A DNA stretch of 64,000 nucleotides from the NCBI RefSeq assembly GCF_902686445.1, contig NC_062218.1:12933015-12997014 (forward strand). Direction: 5' to 3'. Both the position numbers and the translations under genes were made by a program. The notes under the pieces were generated by a model. The model had not been told where the DNA came from, did no database searches, and saw nothing but the letters and a program-made list of their open reading frames with translations. This DNA is from Sciurus carolinensis. Taxonomy: Eukaryota; Chordata; Mammalia; Rodentia; Sciuridae. Shown here piece after piece: positions 11,450 to 23,195 of the stretch; the first letter of the stretch is position 1; each line of letters opens with the position of its first letter.

Positions 11450-12468
11450 ACTCTCAGATCTAATTGAAGAAGTGAGGGGTGAAGGTATGAAACAAAAGCA
11501 TGTCTATGTTAGTGACCAGACTCAACTGTAGGGCTAAGACCCTGCAACTAATGAAAGACAGCTGTGAGGTGGACTCACAGGTGGAGTTTTCCAGAGCAGG
11601 TGCTTACATGAGTTTGGGGTGCAAGATTTTATTAGGAATCTACTGATAAGGTTTTATTAGCAGTTATGACAGGAAGGGTGAAGTCTAGGGAGAGGAAACA
11701 ATGAAACGGCTATAAACCTGAGAAATCCTGGACAAAGGGGTCCTTCTCAGGTCAAAATGGTGGCATGTTCTTACTCTGCCTTCTTCCGTAGCTAGGTGTT
11801 GGCTGCCCAGGAAGGGAATTACCTAGGGTAAGGCAGCTTGTAGGAACTGAGGAAGAACCTGAAAGAGCACATGGTGGAGGTCTGTCTGCCAACTGTGTCC
11901 CCACGAAGGAGAGCAAATCCCTCCCCAGAGGGCCATCTGGCTGGCACTCCCCTGTGTCGACTTAAGGTAGAGCTCTGATGGGAGGGACAATCGTCCTGAA
12001 GAGGAGGTGTAAGTATGGGGCCACAGGTTGGGATGATCTAGAGTTCCTGATGCTTAACTTAGCTCTTTTCTGATCAGATTCCAAAGGCTGAAGAGGCTGT
12101 AATACAATGCAAGTCACAAGCAAAAGCTGTATTGTTCTGAGCCTCTTTAAAAAATGAGGATAAAAAGAAGCTATGACTTCGGCTTAAGAGCAGAATTTAA
12201 TAAGGAGAGACTGAATGTACACGTGGAAATGGGCAAACCATAGGTAGCAATTCAACTCTGACTCACAATCTGCAGGCCAGCCCAGGAAGCTTGCTTGTCC
12301 TCCAAGTAAGAATTGTCAAAGTCAGATTCCCATTAGAGAAACAGCTATCTTGGTATCTACCTGTAGGAGTCGGGGTTCAGAGGGAGGGACTTCTGGACTC
12401 CGCCTGGGAAGCACTAAGTGGCCCTATGAATAGATCCCTGAAGGAACTCTAGTTCTAGCTCTGTCTCC
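11449..12468. other. Anonymous sequence
   Basis: Nothing recognised. Confidence 0.4.
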
Positions 12469-12513
12469 TGCGCGCATGTGCGTGCATGTGTGTGTGTGTG
12501 CGCACGCGCACAT
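12469..12513. repeat. Alternating purine-pyrimidine tract (Z-DNA prone)
   Basis: All 45 bases alternate strictly pyrimidine/purine. CG-rich ends (tgcgcgcatgtgcg and gcgcacgcgcacat) flank a central (TG)n. Such CG-plus-TG alternation is the classic Z-forming composition. No gene or promoter is identified nearby. Confidence 0.9.
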
Positions 12514-12640
12514 TTAGATTTCGCCTAGGGCTATTTGACATGTGCATGCTTCAATGTCCTCATCTATAATGTAGTGAATATATCACCTCCTGTCGCAGAT
12601 TTAAATGAAATGATAAAATAATTGTGTTACAAGTAGTCCA
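12514..12640 (+). repeat. MIR-like fragment
   Basis: The phrase tcaatgtcctcatctataatg followed by atttaaatgaaatgataaa resembles the 3' half of MIR. It is short and diverged. Confidence 0.4.
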
Positions 12641-14250
12641 TTGATTCCTCCTTAGGGGAGATCTCCTTTTGGTGTAGTGAAGCCATGACACTGAACAGTG
12701 AGTCCTAATAGGATCACTTTACTCAGTGACCAAAGAATGGAGAACCTGAGCCCTGCTCACAAATCAGCCTTTCAACCCCAGAGAGGCTGAGCAGTCACAC
12801 AGGGTAAGAGCAAGGGGACACGCTGATGAGGGGAGGAGGGACATTTGTGTCTCTCCTGGGACTAGGGATAGATTTCCCAAAATTCACATCCATTTTCTCC
12901 TTTTAAGGTCTGGTGTTTCTTGTTATGGCTTCTGGTATGTGTGTCATCTACGTGGAAATCAGACTACAGTGAAGTTTGAGGCTAGTAGAGGTTTTTTGGG
13001 CAGCCATCTTGGTGTCTTTGGCCTTGAAGTCGGAGGATAGAGAGCAGGCAAGTCCAATCAACCCTTGTTATAGTTCTGGACAGCACATTATTTCCCCAGT
13101 GATCAGCATGTCTCCAAGCAGGACTGACCAGAAATCTGGCCCAGAGAGGAAGACAGCATAGGAGACCCGCACGTTACAAAGGTAGAGATGCCAAAACTTC
13201 TCACGCTGTTCCAGTCACTCACTGGATGGCTGCAGGCCCAAGTGAAGAGTCAGTGTTTTGGGCAGAAGTGACCAAGTCCCTGAAAATAATCCGTATGGTC
13301 ATCATCATCATAGCCTGTATGTCTGAGTGGTTATCTCTAGCAAAGGTAGTGGGAGACTAATAGTGTCTCCACAGTTGTGTGACCTCCAAAATTAGCGAAT
13401 TTTTAAGTTAAACAAGAACCAGTGAAGATATAGGGTTTATTTAGGTTTCTTCTCAGGAACAAATGTAGACATATAAAAGAATTTGCAGATACTCTTATTT
13501 CCCCCTCCCACTCAATGCCAGGACGAGTGCGTATACACACGTATTTCCAGGGCGGCCCACTCTCCTTAGATTCTAGGAGCTGACATTTGCAACCCTGTGA
13601 CCCCTGCAGTCTCAGTTAGGTCTTTCCCCTTCCATGATGGCTTCTCTACTTCTTGGTCCCTTTGGTTGCTGAATTCTGAATTGCTGTGAGGTTCTGGAAG
13701 GAGGTGTTATGAAGGACACAGCATCGCTGGCTGGTCTGGTTTGCTTCTGCTTGATTCCCACGTCTTCCTCCACAGCCTTACCCGGGGTGGAGGGAGACTG
13801 AGTTTCCCTGAGGAGGGCCATACTCCGTCAGGGCATGGTGACATGTCACGCAATCCTCGCTTCAATCAGCGATCTCCGACCTGAAGGGCTGCAGGAGCTT
13901 CTGCTGGTCTCCTAATCTAGTCTGCATCTGTCTAAATCATTTCTTTGCGTTACGAGAGTGATATTTTGAAACTGTGATACTGTTCGCATCACACTCCTGC
14001 TCACAACCATTCAATGCAGGGACCTCACTGTCCCTGTCAGACAAAGTCATCTGGGTGTTCCAAAATTTAATCTGATATTTAAAAATTGTGCTTCTAAAAA
14101 AGAGGAAGAATATGAATGACAAGAATTGAAGACAGATGGAAGCAGTAACAAGATTTGTTTATTCGAATCAAGTGGAGAAGTCATTTAGGTGGGGATAGAG
14201 ACCAAAGTGACATGCAAACTAGGTGATTCTGTGGCTTGGCTCTTGGTTAT
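12641..14250. other. Anonymous sequence
   Basis: Nothing recognised with confidence. The stretch 13970-14120 weakly resembles decayed L2, which I do not call. Confidence 0.4.
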
Positions 14251-14264
14251 AAAAAACACAGTAG

Positions 14265-14373
14265 AGGAACTGGAGATATACTCAGTTGGCAGAGTGCCTG
14301 CCTCAGAAGCACAAGACCCTGGGTTCAATCCCTAGCACTGCAAAACAAAACAAAACAAAACAAAACAACAACA
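14265..14373 (+). mobile_element. ID SINE with (CAAAA)n tail
   Basis: It has an ID head (gagatatactcagttggcag ... gggttcaatccctagcac) followed by a caaaa-repeat tail. Imperfect flanking copies of aaaaaacacagtag (14251-14264) and aaaaaactcacagcag (14374-14389) look like the target duplication. Confidence 0.85.
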
Positions 14374-14661
14374 AAAAACTCACAGCAGAATGATCCTTGA
14401 GCTTGGCAGTGAGAGTGGAAAGAATTGCCCTGGATGTCTGTAAGCCCAGAGGGTCCACCTGGCTATTAAGCTGTCTCAGGATGCCCAGAAACTTAAGTAT
14501 TTCCCTGGGAAAGCAAGTTCAAAATTAGTTGTGGTGACTCAAGTTTTTCCTTAGTACCTAAGTACCTTTAACTCCAGGGAGGTTTAAAATTAAGTGTGGA
14601 TATGAAGAGAATTAAAACATAGTAGTTTGGATATAATTTACACATACACACAAATATATAT

Positions 14662-14845
14662 TTTTGTGGTATTGAGCATTTATCCCCAAGAGCTCTACAA
14701 GCAAGCTACATTCCCAGCACTTTTTTATTGTTATGTTGAGACAGGGTCTCACTAAGTTGCTGAGGCTGGACTTGATCTTGCCATCCTCCTGCCTCAGCCT
14801 CCCGAGTTGCTGGGATTACTAGCATAGTGCCACCATGCCTGGCTA
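14662..14845 (-). mobile_element. B1-dID dimeric SINE
   Basis: On the minus strand there is a B1 arm (about 14730-14845: ggtggcac, ggattac-type core, gctgaggcaggaggatgg and gaccctgtctcaa), an A-rich linker and a short diverged ID-like arm (14662-14720). Confidence 0.82.
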
Positions 14846-15141
14846 ACTGTTATGTATTTTTATGCTAAATGCCTATTGTGTTTCTGAATCTCTGATGTAT
14901 TAGAGCATCAATAAGTTAGCATTGTGATTTCAGTTTAAAAATTCAAAAATGAGTAAAATTAACTTAGATTTGTGATTTTTTTGAGATCATATGAAGTTTA
15001 TACAGATTACTGGGGCATTTATGAAGCTTGAAGAATCATAAAAGATATTTATAATAATTACTTGAAGTATTTAGGAAAAGTTCATCAGACAATTGTATAA
15101 TTAGGAAGAAAATAAAATATTGAGTTTAAAAACACAATGTA

Positions 15142-15239
15142 GGGGGCTGGGGAGATAGCTCAGTCGGTAGAGTGCTTGCCTTGCAAGCACAAGGCCCTGG
15201 GTTCGATCCCCAACACCCAAAAAAAACCAAAACAAAACA
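15142..15239 (+). mobile_element. ID SINE with target-site duplication
   Basis: The ID head is full length (ggggctggggagatagctc ... gggttcgatccccaacacc), with both internal box-like motifs. An A-rich tail follows. The duplication aaaaacacaatgta at 15128-15141 matches 15240-15253 with one change. Confidence 0.92.
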
Positions 15240-15289
15240 AAAAACACAATCTAAAGTATTCCAAGGCAATAGCATGACTGAGATTTTTG

Positions 15290-15810
15290 AAAATTTATTT
15301 TTGACAGATATATAAAAACAAAAAATTGTACAAATTTATGGGGCGCCATGTGATGTTTTAATATATGAATATAATGTGTTTAAATCAAATTAAACATCTC
15401 TCTACTGAAACCTTTTTCCTTTAGCAATTAGAGACATTCAGCACGATGGCTATCTACGGTCACTATGCTGGTCGACAGCACATCAGGACTTCTTACTACC
15501 GTGACTCAGTACCCACAGATAAGCCCCTTCCTGTCCCTCCCTCCCACCTGGTCTCCTTAACCTCTGTGAAGGACTTGTCTACTTTCACCTGTGTTCGATC
15601 CGCTCCATGTGGGATTGAGGTCAGATGGTGCTTATCATTCTTTGCTTGGCTTATTTCACATAATGATGTGTGGTCCTATTCATGCTGTCACAGACGACAG
15701 ATCTCATGGCTATTTGACATTTCCCTTTGGGTGCATGGTCCCTATTTTCTTTATCAGTTCCTCGCTTGACAGACACAGGCTGTTTCCATCTCTAGGTATT
15801 GTGTAAGTAC
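15290..15810 (-). repeat. Ancient L1 3' UTR and ORF2 end
   Basis: The plus strand shows gtacaaatttatggggcgcc and atgtgatgttttaatatatg, complement of an old mammalian L1 3' UTR. This is followed by the complement of ORF2-terminal and 3' UTR text (ctttgcttggcttatttcacat, gtttccatctctaggtattgtg). It is much older than the L1 copies with intact features. Confidence 0.65.
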
Positions 15811-15957
15811 CCAGGGAGCACAGATGTCTTTAAGTCAATGTGTCTGAGGTGACTAGAGATAATAAGGCACTGAGTGTCTCAAAATGCTATGAGAAAGGAT
15901 TCTGAATATTCTCACCATAAAGAAATCATAAATGTCTCAATAAAATAAAAAATCCTA
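15811..15957. repeat. Mixed ancient L1 scraps
   Basis: The part around 15880-15940 (gctatgagaaaggattctg, ttctcaccataaagaaatc) resembles an old L1 3' UTR in plus orientation. It sits between minus-strand pieces, so the locus has been rearranged. Confidence 0.35.
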
Positions 15958-16095
15958 GGGCCGAGGTTATGGCTCAGTGGTACAGCGCTTGCCTAACGTG
16001 TGTGAGGCACTGGGTTCGATCCTCGGCGCCACATAAAAATAAATAAATAAAATAAAGGTATTGTGTCCATCTACAACTAAAAAATTTTTTTAAAA
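15958..16095 (+). mobile_element. ID-headed SINE with distinctive 3' tail
   Basis: It has a tRNA-like head (ggttatggctcagtggtac ... gggttcgatcctcggcgcc), an ataaataaata linker, then the tail aaaggtattgtgtccatctac and aactaaaaaa. The tail recurs in the copy at 20021-20146, so it is part of the element and not flank. I do not know the formal family name. Confidence 0.75.
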
Positions 16096-16097
16096 GA

Positions 16098-16490
16098 ATT
16101 AAATATACTGATTTTGTTCCCTTTGGGTACCATAGTGGAAATGCAGAATCACATGGTCGTTCTATTTTTTTTTTCACATTTGACAGCTATACAGTTTTAA
16201 TTTAAAATTGTACAAGATAATTAGAAATATTTGTAAAAAACTGCCAAAAATAAGGGAAAAGAATAACCCTCACAATTTGTAACTGCTTAATGTTTTGAGG
16301 AGCCTCCGTACTGATTTCCACAATGACTGTGCTAATACCTTCTCACCAACAGGGTGTGAAGAGGATTCTCTTTCTCAACATCCTCACTAGCATTTATCTT
16401 TTATCTTTTTGGTAGTAGCCATTCTTACTGGAGTAAAGTGACATCTCACTGTGGTTTGGGTTTGCATTTCCCTGATAATTAGACCCCCAA
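16098..16490 (-). repeat. Ancient L1, 3' portion of a twin-primed copy
   Basis: The plus strand is the complement of the ORF2 C-terminal region: tgattttgttccctttggg near 16110, then ggagcctccgtactgatttc and ctggagtaaagtgacatctc to 16480. A stretch at about 16171-16295 does not fit and may be a later insertion. Directly beyond 16490 the L1 changes strand. Confidence 0.6.
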
Positions 16491-16491
16491 A

Positions 16492-16780
16492 ATCACAGGA
16501 AACAAAACCAAAAAATAGACAAATGGGATTATATCAGACTAAAAAGTTTCTGCATAACAAAGGAAGCAATCAACAGAGTGAAGAGACAACCTAAGGATGT
16601 GAGAAAATATTTGCAAAATGTACATCTGACAAGGGGTAATGTTAAAAATTTTTAAGGAACTCAAAAAACAATAGTCAAATAACAAATAATCTAATTAAAA
16701 ATGAACAATAGGCCCAAATAGACATTTCTCAAAAGAAGACATACACATGGTTATTGGGTTTATAAAAATGCCCAACGTCA
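16492..16780 (+). repeat. Ancient L1, inverted 5' portion of the same copy
   Basis: Plus-strand text agaccaaatgggattatat-like (gacaaatgggattatatcag), tctgcataacaaaggaagc and catttctcaaaagaagaca is ORF2 sequence lying immediately upstream, in L1 order, of the part represented by 16300-16490. The two blocks abut head to head, as in twin-primed L1 insertions. Confidence 0.6.
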
Positions 16781-16964
16781 GTTTTTACGTCGGGTCAAAT
16801 ACAAAGGAGACGCCTTAATTGATCATTAAAATGTGCTCGTCTCTAAAATTGGATGGTAAAATTGCTTGTCGTAGACCTAGGTTTGTGACTTGTAAATTTT
16901 ATAAATGCAATGTTAACTTAAAAATAAACTGTGAATTTTAATTTTTATTCACCCCAAATCTCTC

Positions 16965-17330
16965 ATTTCGTAGCTCTTAGAATAAAATCTAAATTTCCTG
17001 GCAATGTATCCAAGGCCATCTGCAGTCTGGACCTGGTGTGGATGTTCACCTGTTCTCCACATACATATACTCCAAGAATGTGGCCCTGTGTATTTCTTTG
17101 CTTTGCAAGTGCACCAATCCTTCCCTACCGCCTGACTTTGCACGTGCAGAACCCTCTGTGTGCAGAGACTTGCCTGGGGCACGGGCGGAGCTTTTCCCTC
17201 TCCTGCCATGCCGCAGAGTAGACTTCCGCAGTGGGCAGTCACAGCCTGGTCTGACCTGGTCTCTGCAGTCTGCACCCTTGTATTTCTTTCAGATGAATCA
17301 ATTCTGTCTTTAATGATTTAAAGCCATTAA
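16965..17330 (+). repeat. L2 (LINE2) fragment
   Basis: The order aataaaatctaaatttcctgg, caaggccatctgcagtctgg, ctttgcacgtgcagaacc and agatgaatcaattctg follows the 3' region of L2, the old mammalian LINE. Open frames of about 100 codons here are remnants of repeat sequence, not a gene. Confidence 0.65.
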
Positions 17331-17436
17331 ATTATTTACTTGCTTTTATCACTTATCCCTACTAGAATGTACTCATCATAAGATCAGGAGGTTTGTGTTG
17401 TTTGCAGTCATTGGCAGTTAGTAGTTGCTAAAAAAT

Positions 17437-17438
<2 letters not shown>

Positions 17439-17476
<38 letters not shown>

Positions 17477-17530
17477 ATGGAGAGATGTTTATGGACCTTT
17501 ATAAACATTTTTATTTATTTATTTATTTTC
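17439..17530 (-). repeat. T33 tract, possible tail-only SINE
   Basis: A run of about 33 T (17439-17471) is followed by taaacatttttatttattta-type text. On the minus strand this reads ataaataaataaaaatg, aaaggtccataaacatc, then the A run, which resembles the tail of the tailed SINE at 20021-20146. The head is absent, so the identification is tentative. Confidence 0.4.
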
Positions 17531-20500
17531 GTTAACTTTTTTTGACAGTGATAAATTCAAAAAAAATTCTTTTCATACTTGTGTATAGAGTAATAATGTC
17601 TACCCCACAATCTACTGCCCTTCCTGCCCCCTCCCCACTCCCTCTGTAAAAACTGAAGTTCCTTCATTCTTCCCTACCCACCCCCAACTATGGATCAGCA
17701 TCCGCTTATCAGAGAAAACATTCCGCCTTTTTTTGGATTGACTAATTGCACATAGCACGATACTCTCCAGTTCCATCCATTTACTGACAAATGCCATAAT
17801 TTCATTCTTCTTTACAGCTGAGTAATATTTTGTTGTGTATATACACCACATTTTTTAATCCATTCATCTGTTGAAAGACTCCTAGGTTGTTTCCATAACT
17901 GGGTTATTGTGAGTTGAGCTGCTATAAACACGAATGTGGCTGTGTCCCTGTAAGCATGCTGTTTTTAAGTCCTTTGGGTATAGACTGAGGAGTGGGATAA
18001 CTGGGTCAAAGGGTGGTCCCATTCCACATTTTCTAAGGAATTTCCATACTGCTCTCCATAGGTTGCACCAATTTGCATTCCCACCAGCAATGCCTGAGTC
18101 TATCTCCCCCCACATCCTCACCATCATTTATTGTTGTCTGTATTCTTTATAACTGCCATTCAGACTGGAGTGAGATGAAATCTCAGTGTAGTTTTAATTT
18201 GCATTTCTCTAATTGCTAGGGATGTTGAACATTTTTCATATATTTTTTGACCATTCATATATCTTCTTCTGTGAAGTGTCTGTTCAGTTCCTTTGCCCAT
18301 TTATTGATTGGGTTATTTATTTTTATGGTGTTAAGTTTTTTGAGTTCTTTGTATATCCTAGAAATTATCTGAGGCCTTATCTAGGTACTGGTGGTAAAGA
18401 TTTTCTCCTAATCTGTAGGATCTCTGTACACATTCTTGATTGTTTCCTTTGATGTGAAGAAGCTTTTCAGTTTGATACCATCCCATTTATTGATTCTTGA
18501 TTTTACTTTTCATGCTTTTGGAGTCTTATTGAGGAATTCAGTTCCCAAGCCAACTTGTTGGAGAGTTGGGCCTACTTTTTCTTCTAGTAAGTGCAGGGTC
18601 TCTCGTCTAATGTCTAGGTCCTTGATTTACTTAGAGTTGAGTTTTGTGCAGGGTGAGAGACAGGGGTTCAATTTCATTCTGTTACATATGGATTCTAGCT
18701 TTCCCAGCACCATTTGTTGAAGAGGCTATCTTTTCTCCAATGTAGGTTTATGGCACCTCTGTCTAGAATGAGGTAACTATATTTATGTGGGTTTGTCTCT
18801 GTGTCTTCTATTCTGTTCCATTGGTCTTCATGTCTGTTTTGGTGCCAATTCCATGCTGTTTTTGTTACTATAGCTCTGTAGAATAATTTAAAGTCAGGTA
18901 TTGTGATGCCTCCTCTATCACTTTTTGTGCTAAGGATTGCTTTTGGCTATTCTGGGCCTCTTATTTTTCCAAATAAATTTCATGATTGCTTTTTCTTTTT
19001 CTATGAAGAATATCATTGGGATCTTTATAGGAATTGCATTAAATCTGTATAATACTTATTGATAATATTGATTCTGCCTATTTAGGAACATGGAAGATCT
19101 TTCCACTTTCTAAGGTATTCTTCAGTTTCTTTCTTTAGTGTTCTATAATCTTCATTGTAGAGGTCTTTCATGTCTTTTGTTAGGTTGATTCCCAAATATT
19201 TTATTTTTTGGATGCTATTCTAAAGAGGATAGTTTTCCTGATTTCTCTTTCTGCCAATATATCCTTGGTGCATAGAAATGCCATTGATTTATTGGTATTG
19301 ATTTAAAACCCTGCTACTTTGCTGAATTCATTCATTAGTTCTAGGTGCTTTTTAGTAGAGTTTTTTTGGGTCCTCTAAATAAAGAATCATGTTGTTGACA
19401 AATAGGGATAATTTGAGTTCTTCTTTTCCTATTAGTATCCCTTTAATTTCTTTCTTCTGTCTGATTGCTATGGCTAGAGTTTCCAGGACTATGTTGAATA
19501 GAAGTGGTGAAAGAGGGCATCCCTGTCTTGTTCCAGTTTTTAGAGGGAATGCTTTCAGTTTTTCTCCATTTAGAATGATGTTGGCCTTGGGTTTTAGTGT
19601 ATACAGCTTTTATAATGTTTAGGTATGTTCCTACTATTCTTAGTTTTCCAAGTGTTTTGAGCATGATTGAATGCTGAATTTTGTCAGATGCCTTTTCTGC
19701 ATCTATTGAGATAATCATGTGATACTTGTCTTTAAGTCTTTTGATGTGGTGAATTACGTTTATTGATTTCCATATGTTGAACCAACCTTGCATCCCTGGG
19801 ATGAACCCCACTTGATTTTGGTGCACTCTCTTTTAAATATGTTTTTGTATGCAGTTTGCTAGAATTTTATTGAGAAATTTTGCATCTATGTTCTCAGGGA
19901 TATTGGTCTGAAGTTTTCTTTCCTTGATGAGTCTTTATCTGGTTTTGGTATCAGAATGATTCTAGCTTCATAGAATGAGTTTGGAAGATTTCCCTCTTTT
20001 TCTATTTCATGGAATAATTTTTTAAAAAATTTGTTTTAGTTGTTGATGGACCTTCATTTTATTTATTTATATGTGGTGCTGAGAATCAAACGCAGTGCTC
20101 ACATATGCTAGGTAAACACTCTACCACCCAGACACAACCCCAGCCCTTCATGGAATAATTTGAGGAATATTGGTGTAAGTTCTTTGAAGGTCTTACAGAA
20201 CTCAGCTGAGAATCCATCAGGTCCTGGGCTTTTCTTTGTTGGTAGGTTTCTGATGGCATCTTTAATTTCATTGCTTGAAATTGATCTATTTAAGTTTTCT
20301 ATGTCCTTTTGATTCAATTTAGGTAGTTCAGATGTCTCTAGAAGTTTGTTAATGTCTATTTTATTGAAGTATAGATTTTTAAAGTAGTTTCTGATTTTGT
20401 CTGTATTTCAGTGGTGTCTGTGGTAATATTTCCTTTTTCATCATGAATTTCGTAATTTAGATTTTCTCTCTCTTTTTCTTTGTTAGTTTGGCTAAGGGTT

Positions 20501-20990
20501 TATCAATTTTGCTTAAATTTCCAAAGAACAAATTTTTCATTTTGTTAAAAAAATGAAAAATTTTTTTTTTGTTTCAATTTCATTAATTTTGGCTCTGATT
20601 TTTATTATTTCCTGTCTTCTGCTTTTGGTGCTGGTTTGGGCTTCTTTTTCAAAGGTTTTGAGATGTAAATGGAAGGCATTTATTTGGTGGTTTTCTGTCC
20701 CTTCAATGAGTGAGTTCAGTGCAGTCAACTTTCCCCTCAGAACACCTTCACAGTGTCCCAGAGATTTTGAGATGTCATGTCACTCTTCTCCCTCACCTCT
20801 AACTATTTTTTAAATTTCATCCCTATTTTCTTCAACTATCCATTGGTCATTCAGTAGTGTGTTTTTTAGTCTCCAGGTGCTGGTGTTGCTTCTATTTTTA
20901 ATTTTATCATTAATTTCTAATTTAATTCCATTATGATTTGATAGAATGCAAGGTATTATCTCTATTTTTTAATATTTGCTCAGAGTTGCT
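17531..20990 (-). mobile_element. 5'-truncated L1, 3.5 kb, interrupted by a SINE
   Basis: This is the complement of an L1 from the 3' UTR through ORF2 into the C-terminal part of the endonuclease region. It aligns throughout with the full-length copy at 31260-34600. Frames are broken repeatedly; the longest surviving frame (19443-19826) keeps [11 protein letters not shown] and the following RT palm start. A SINE (20021-20146) interrupts it. A nearby separate L1 3' end begins at about 21055. Confidence 0.92.
20021..20146 (-). mobile_element. ID-headed SINE with distinctive 3' tail, in L1
   Basis: On the minus strand the head (gggctggggttgtgtctggg ... gattctcagcaccacat) is followed by ataaataaa, then gaaggtccatcaacaac and an A-rich end. 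The 15-bp duplication ttcatggaataattt at 20006-20020 and 20147-20161 marks the boundaries exactly. The host L1 reads through cleanly once the insert is ignored. It defines the tailed SINE family together with 15958-16095. Confidence 0.88.
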
Positions 20991-21054
20991 TTGTTGAGTA
21001 AAAATAATTTCAGGGGTTCCCTGGTGCCTCACTCTGAATGATTATTATTTTTTA

Positions 21055-21390
21055 ATGTTTTTTTTTTAGTTATACATTATAGTAGAGTTCATTCTGATAT
21101 AATTATATGAACATGGAATATAGCTTATTCTAATTAGGACCCCAGTCTTATGGATGTACATGATGGCAGAATTCCCTGTGATATATTCGTATATGTACAG
21201 GAAATTTATGTCAGATTCATTCCACAGTTTTTCCTATTCCCATCTACCCTCCCTTCATTCCTCTTTGTCTAATCCATGGGACTTCTATTCTCTCCCTGCC
21301 CTCACCTTGTGGTGGGTTAGTATCCACATATCAGAGAAGACATTTGGCCTTTAATTTTTTGGGATTGGCTTATTTTACTTAACATGAGAA
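21055..21390 (-). mobile_element. 5'-truncated L1 3' end
   Basis: T-rich start, then ttagttatacattatag, cattctgatataattatatg and ttggcttattttacttaac, the same L1 3' UTR subtype as 39982-40368. A possible short duplication (ttttaatg) lies on both sides, but it is weak. Confidence 0.8.
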
Positions 21391-23124
21391 AAGGAAATTT
21401 TAATGAATTAAGTCTATAGTGTCAGAACTAAAATTCTAATTGACATATAATGGGCACTGGGAGAAATAAACTTGAGAAGCTTTTAAGGAAAAGAATCATG
21501 GTGAGAAAGTAATGACATGGAAAATTACAGACAGGGATATCCAACATAAAAATTATAGGTGTAAATCAGAATAAATGAAACATAAGCTTTATATGGAGAG
21601 ATAAACAAAAACTTGATTACATTTCTTGAACGTTCACATTTTATTGCCTTAATCTCTTGGGATATCCAAGAGATAACTGGCTACAATATTTTTTGGAAAG
21701 TAGCTAAACTTTGAAATGGAATGATAAAGAAAAACCTATTTAAAGTTTCAACAAAAATTCTTCTGCAGAACCAGAAGACCAAAAGGAAATGGATAAAATC
21801 TAAATAGTGTGGAGGAAAAACTGATCCAAGAATTCCATGCATTGTGCCCTTGACCTTCATAGGAAAAGCAACAGAAAGATATTGGCAATGCAAGAGCTCA
21901 GAATACAAATTAAGAACCCAAGGATACTCCTGATTTGGAAATGAAAATTTTATGTCAGGACCTCTGAATTATTTGCTGGCTGGTTGATTTAGAAGGCAAA
22001 CTGGAGACTTTCTTGCTTTCTCCTCTGCTGCTGCTTTTTTTTTTGTCAGGAAATGTGTTCTCCACTGTACATCCTTCAATTCACTGTTGTGATTGACTTC
22101 TTGACATATTTAGTAGATAAGTACATTAAAAAATTGCACTTTTCAGTTTCTAACCCTTGGTAAGAATGTACCAACAAAGAACATTGCAGGACATAGCATA
22201 AGGAGAATTGTAGAACAAAAAGTCTTTTTTCTTTCTTTCTTTCTTTTTCTTTTTTGACTTTCACAAAAGCAGAATTGCAGAGTACTTCACAATGGCCATT
22301 TAGTTGCCAAAGAATTTAACAGTTTTTGGCAACTTATATTGAATGGGTTAAGTTACTTTTCAAATCCTCCAAGAGTAGATATCTTAAGTCACTGAAACCT
22401 TGTTCAAATAATACTCTCTTCTGAGTTCATGTGTATTAGCTAACTAGACTTAAAAACCCATATGGGTATTCTTTCAGCTATAATATCGACCACCTAGAAA
22501 GGTCAGAGAAAAATAATCTTATGGGAACTTACCACACAGTTTTTACCTCGGCAGGACAGAGGTATAGAAAAATTTCTGTCCATTATCCCACCAGCTTTCC
22601 CTTTCTCTTATGTACAGATTCATATTTTGTTCCATCTCAATCATTCCCATCAGCAGGCTATTGGAACTCTTTCCATCTAAAAAACTTTGTTTTGACCTTA
22701 TTTCCTGCATAGCTACCACCCCATTTCATGTCTCCTTTTGTAGCAAAACCTTAAGAGAATTAAGTTCTATATGCTTGCAGTATCTAATTTTTCTTTCTGA
22801 TTCTATCTGAAATAGCCCAAATCAAGTTTTTCTTCACTGAGAACTTTCTTGTCAAAGTTCCCAGTACCCTCATGTTGCTTAGTCCGTGGGTCAATCTCCA
22901 CGCCTCATCCTGTGTGTGCAGCAGCATCTGACACAGGAGTTAACCCTCCTTCTATGAGGCCGCAGGACCCTGCCTTCCTGGCTTCCTGCCCCCCACTTCC
23001 TTTTCTGGATCCTGCACCCTCTGCAGGCCCCAGAGCTCAGTCCTATGTCCTCTTTTCTGCTCTATCAATTTTGATCCTTTGGGTCTCTTGGTGATTTCAT
23101 CTAGTCTCACTTTTTAAAATGATA
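21391..23124. other. Anonymous AT-rich sequence
   Basis: No element recognised apart from a short (CTTT)n tract near 22230-22250. Confidence 0.4.
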
Positions 23125-23195
23125 TTGGTTTTGTTTCCTAGGACTACTGTAGCAAATTACCACCAAACTGGCGACTCAAAGCCAGAGAAGACCCC
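23125..23195 (-). repeat. MLT1-like LTR fragment
   Basis: The phrase gtttcctaggactactgtag and caaattaccaccaaactgg is the complement of the MLT1 LTR 3' end. The fragment fades out after about 70 bp. Confidence 0.5.

Noticed and set aside
15142..15239. tRNA gene
   Set aside because: The tRNA-like sequence is an ID SINE with an A-tail and target duplication; the other tRNA-like heads in the window are also SINEs.
17531..21390. Single L1 extending through 21390
   Set aside because: A second L1 3' end begins at about 21055, so these are two separate truncated copies, not one element.
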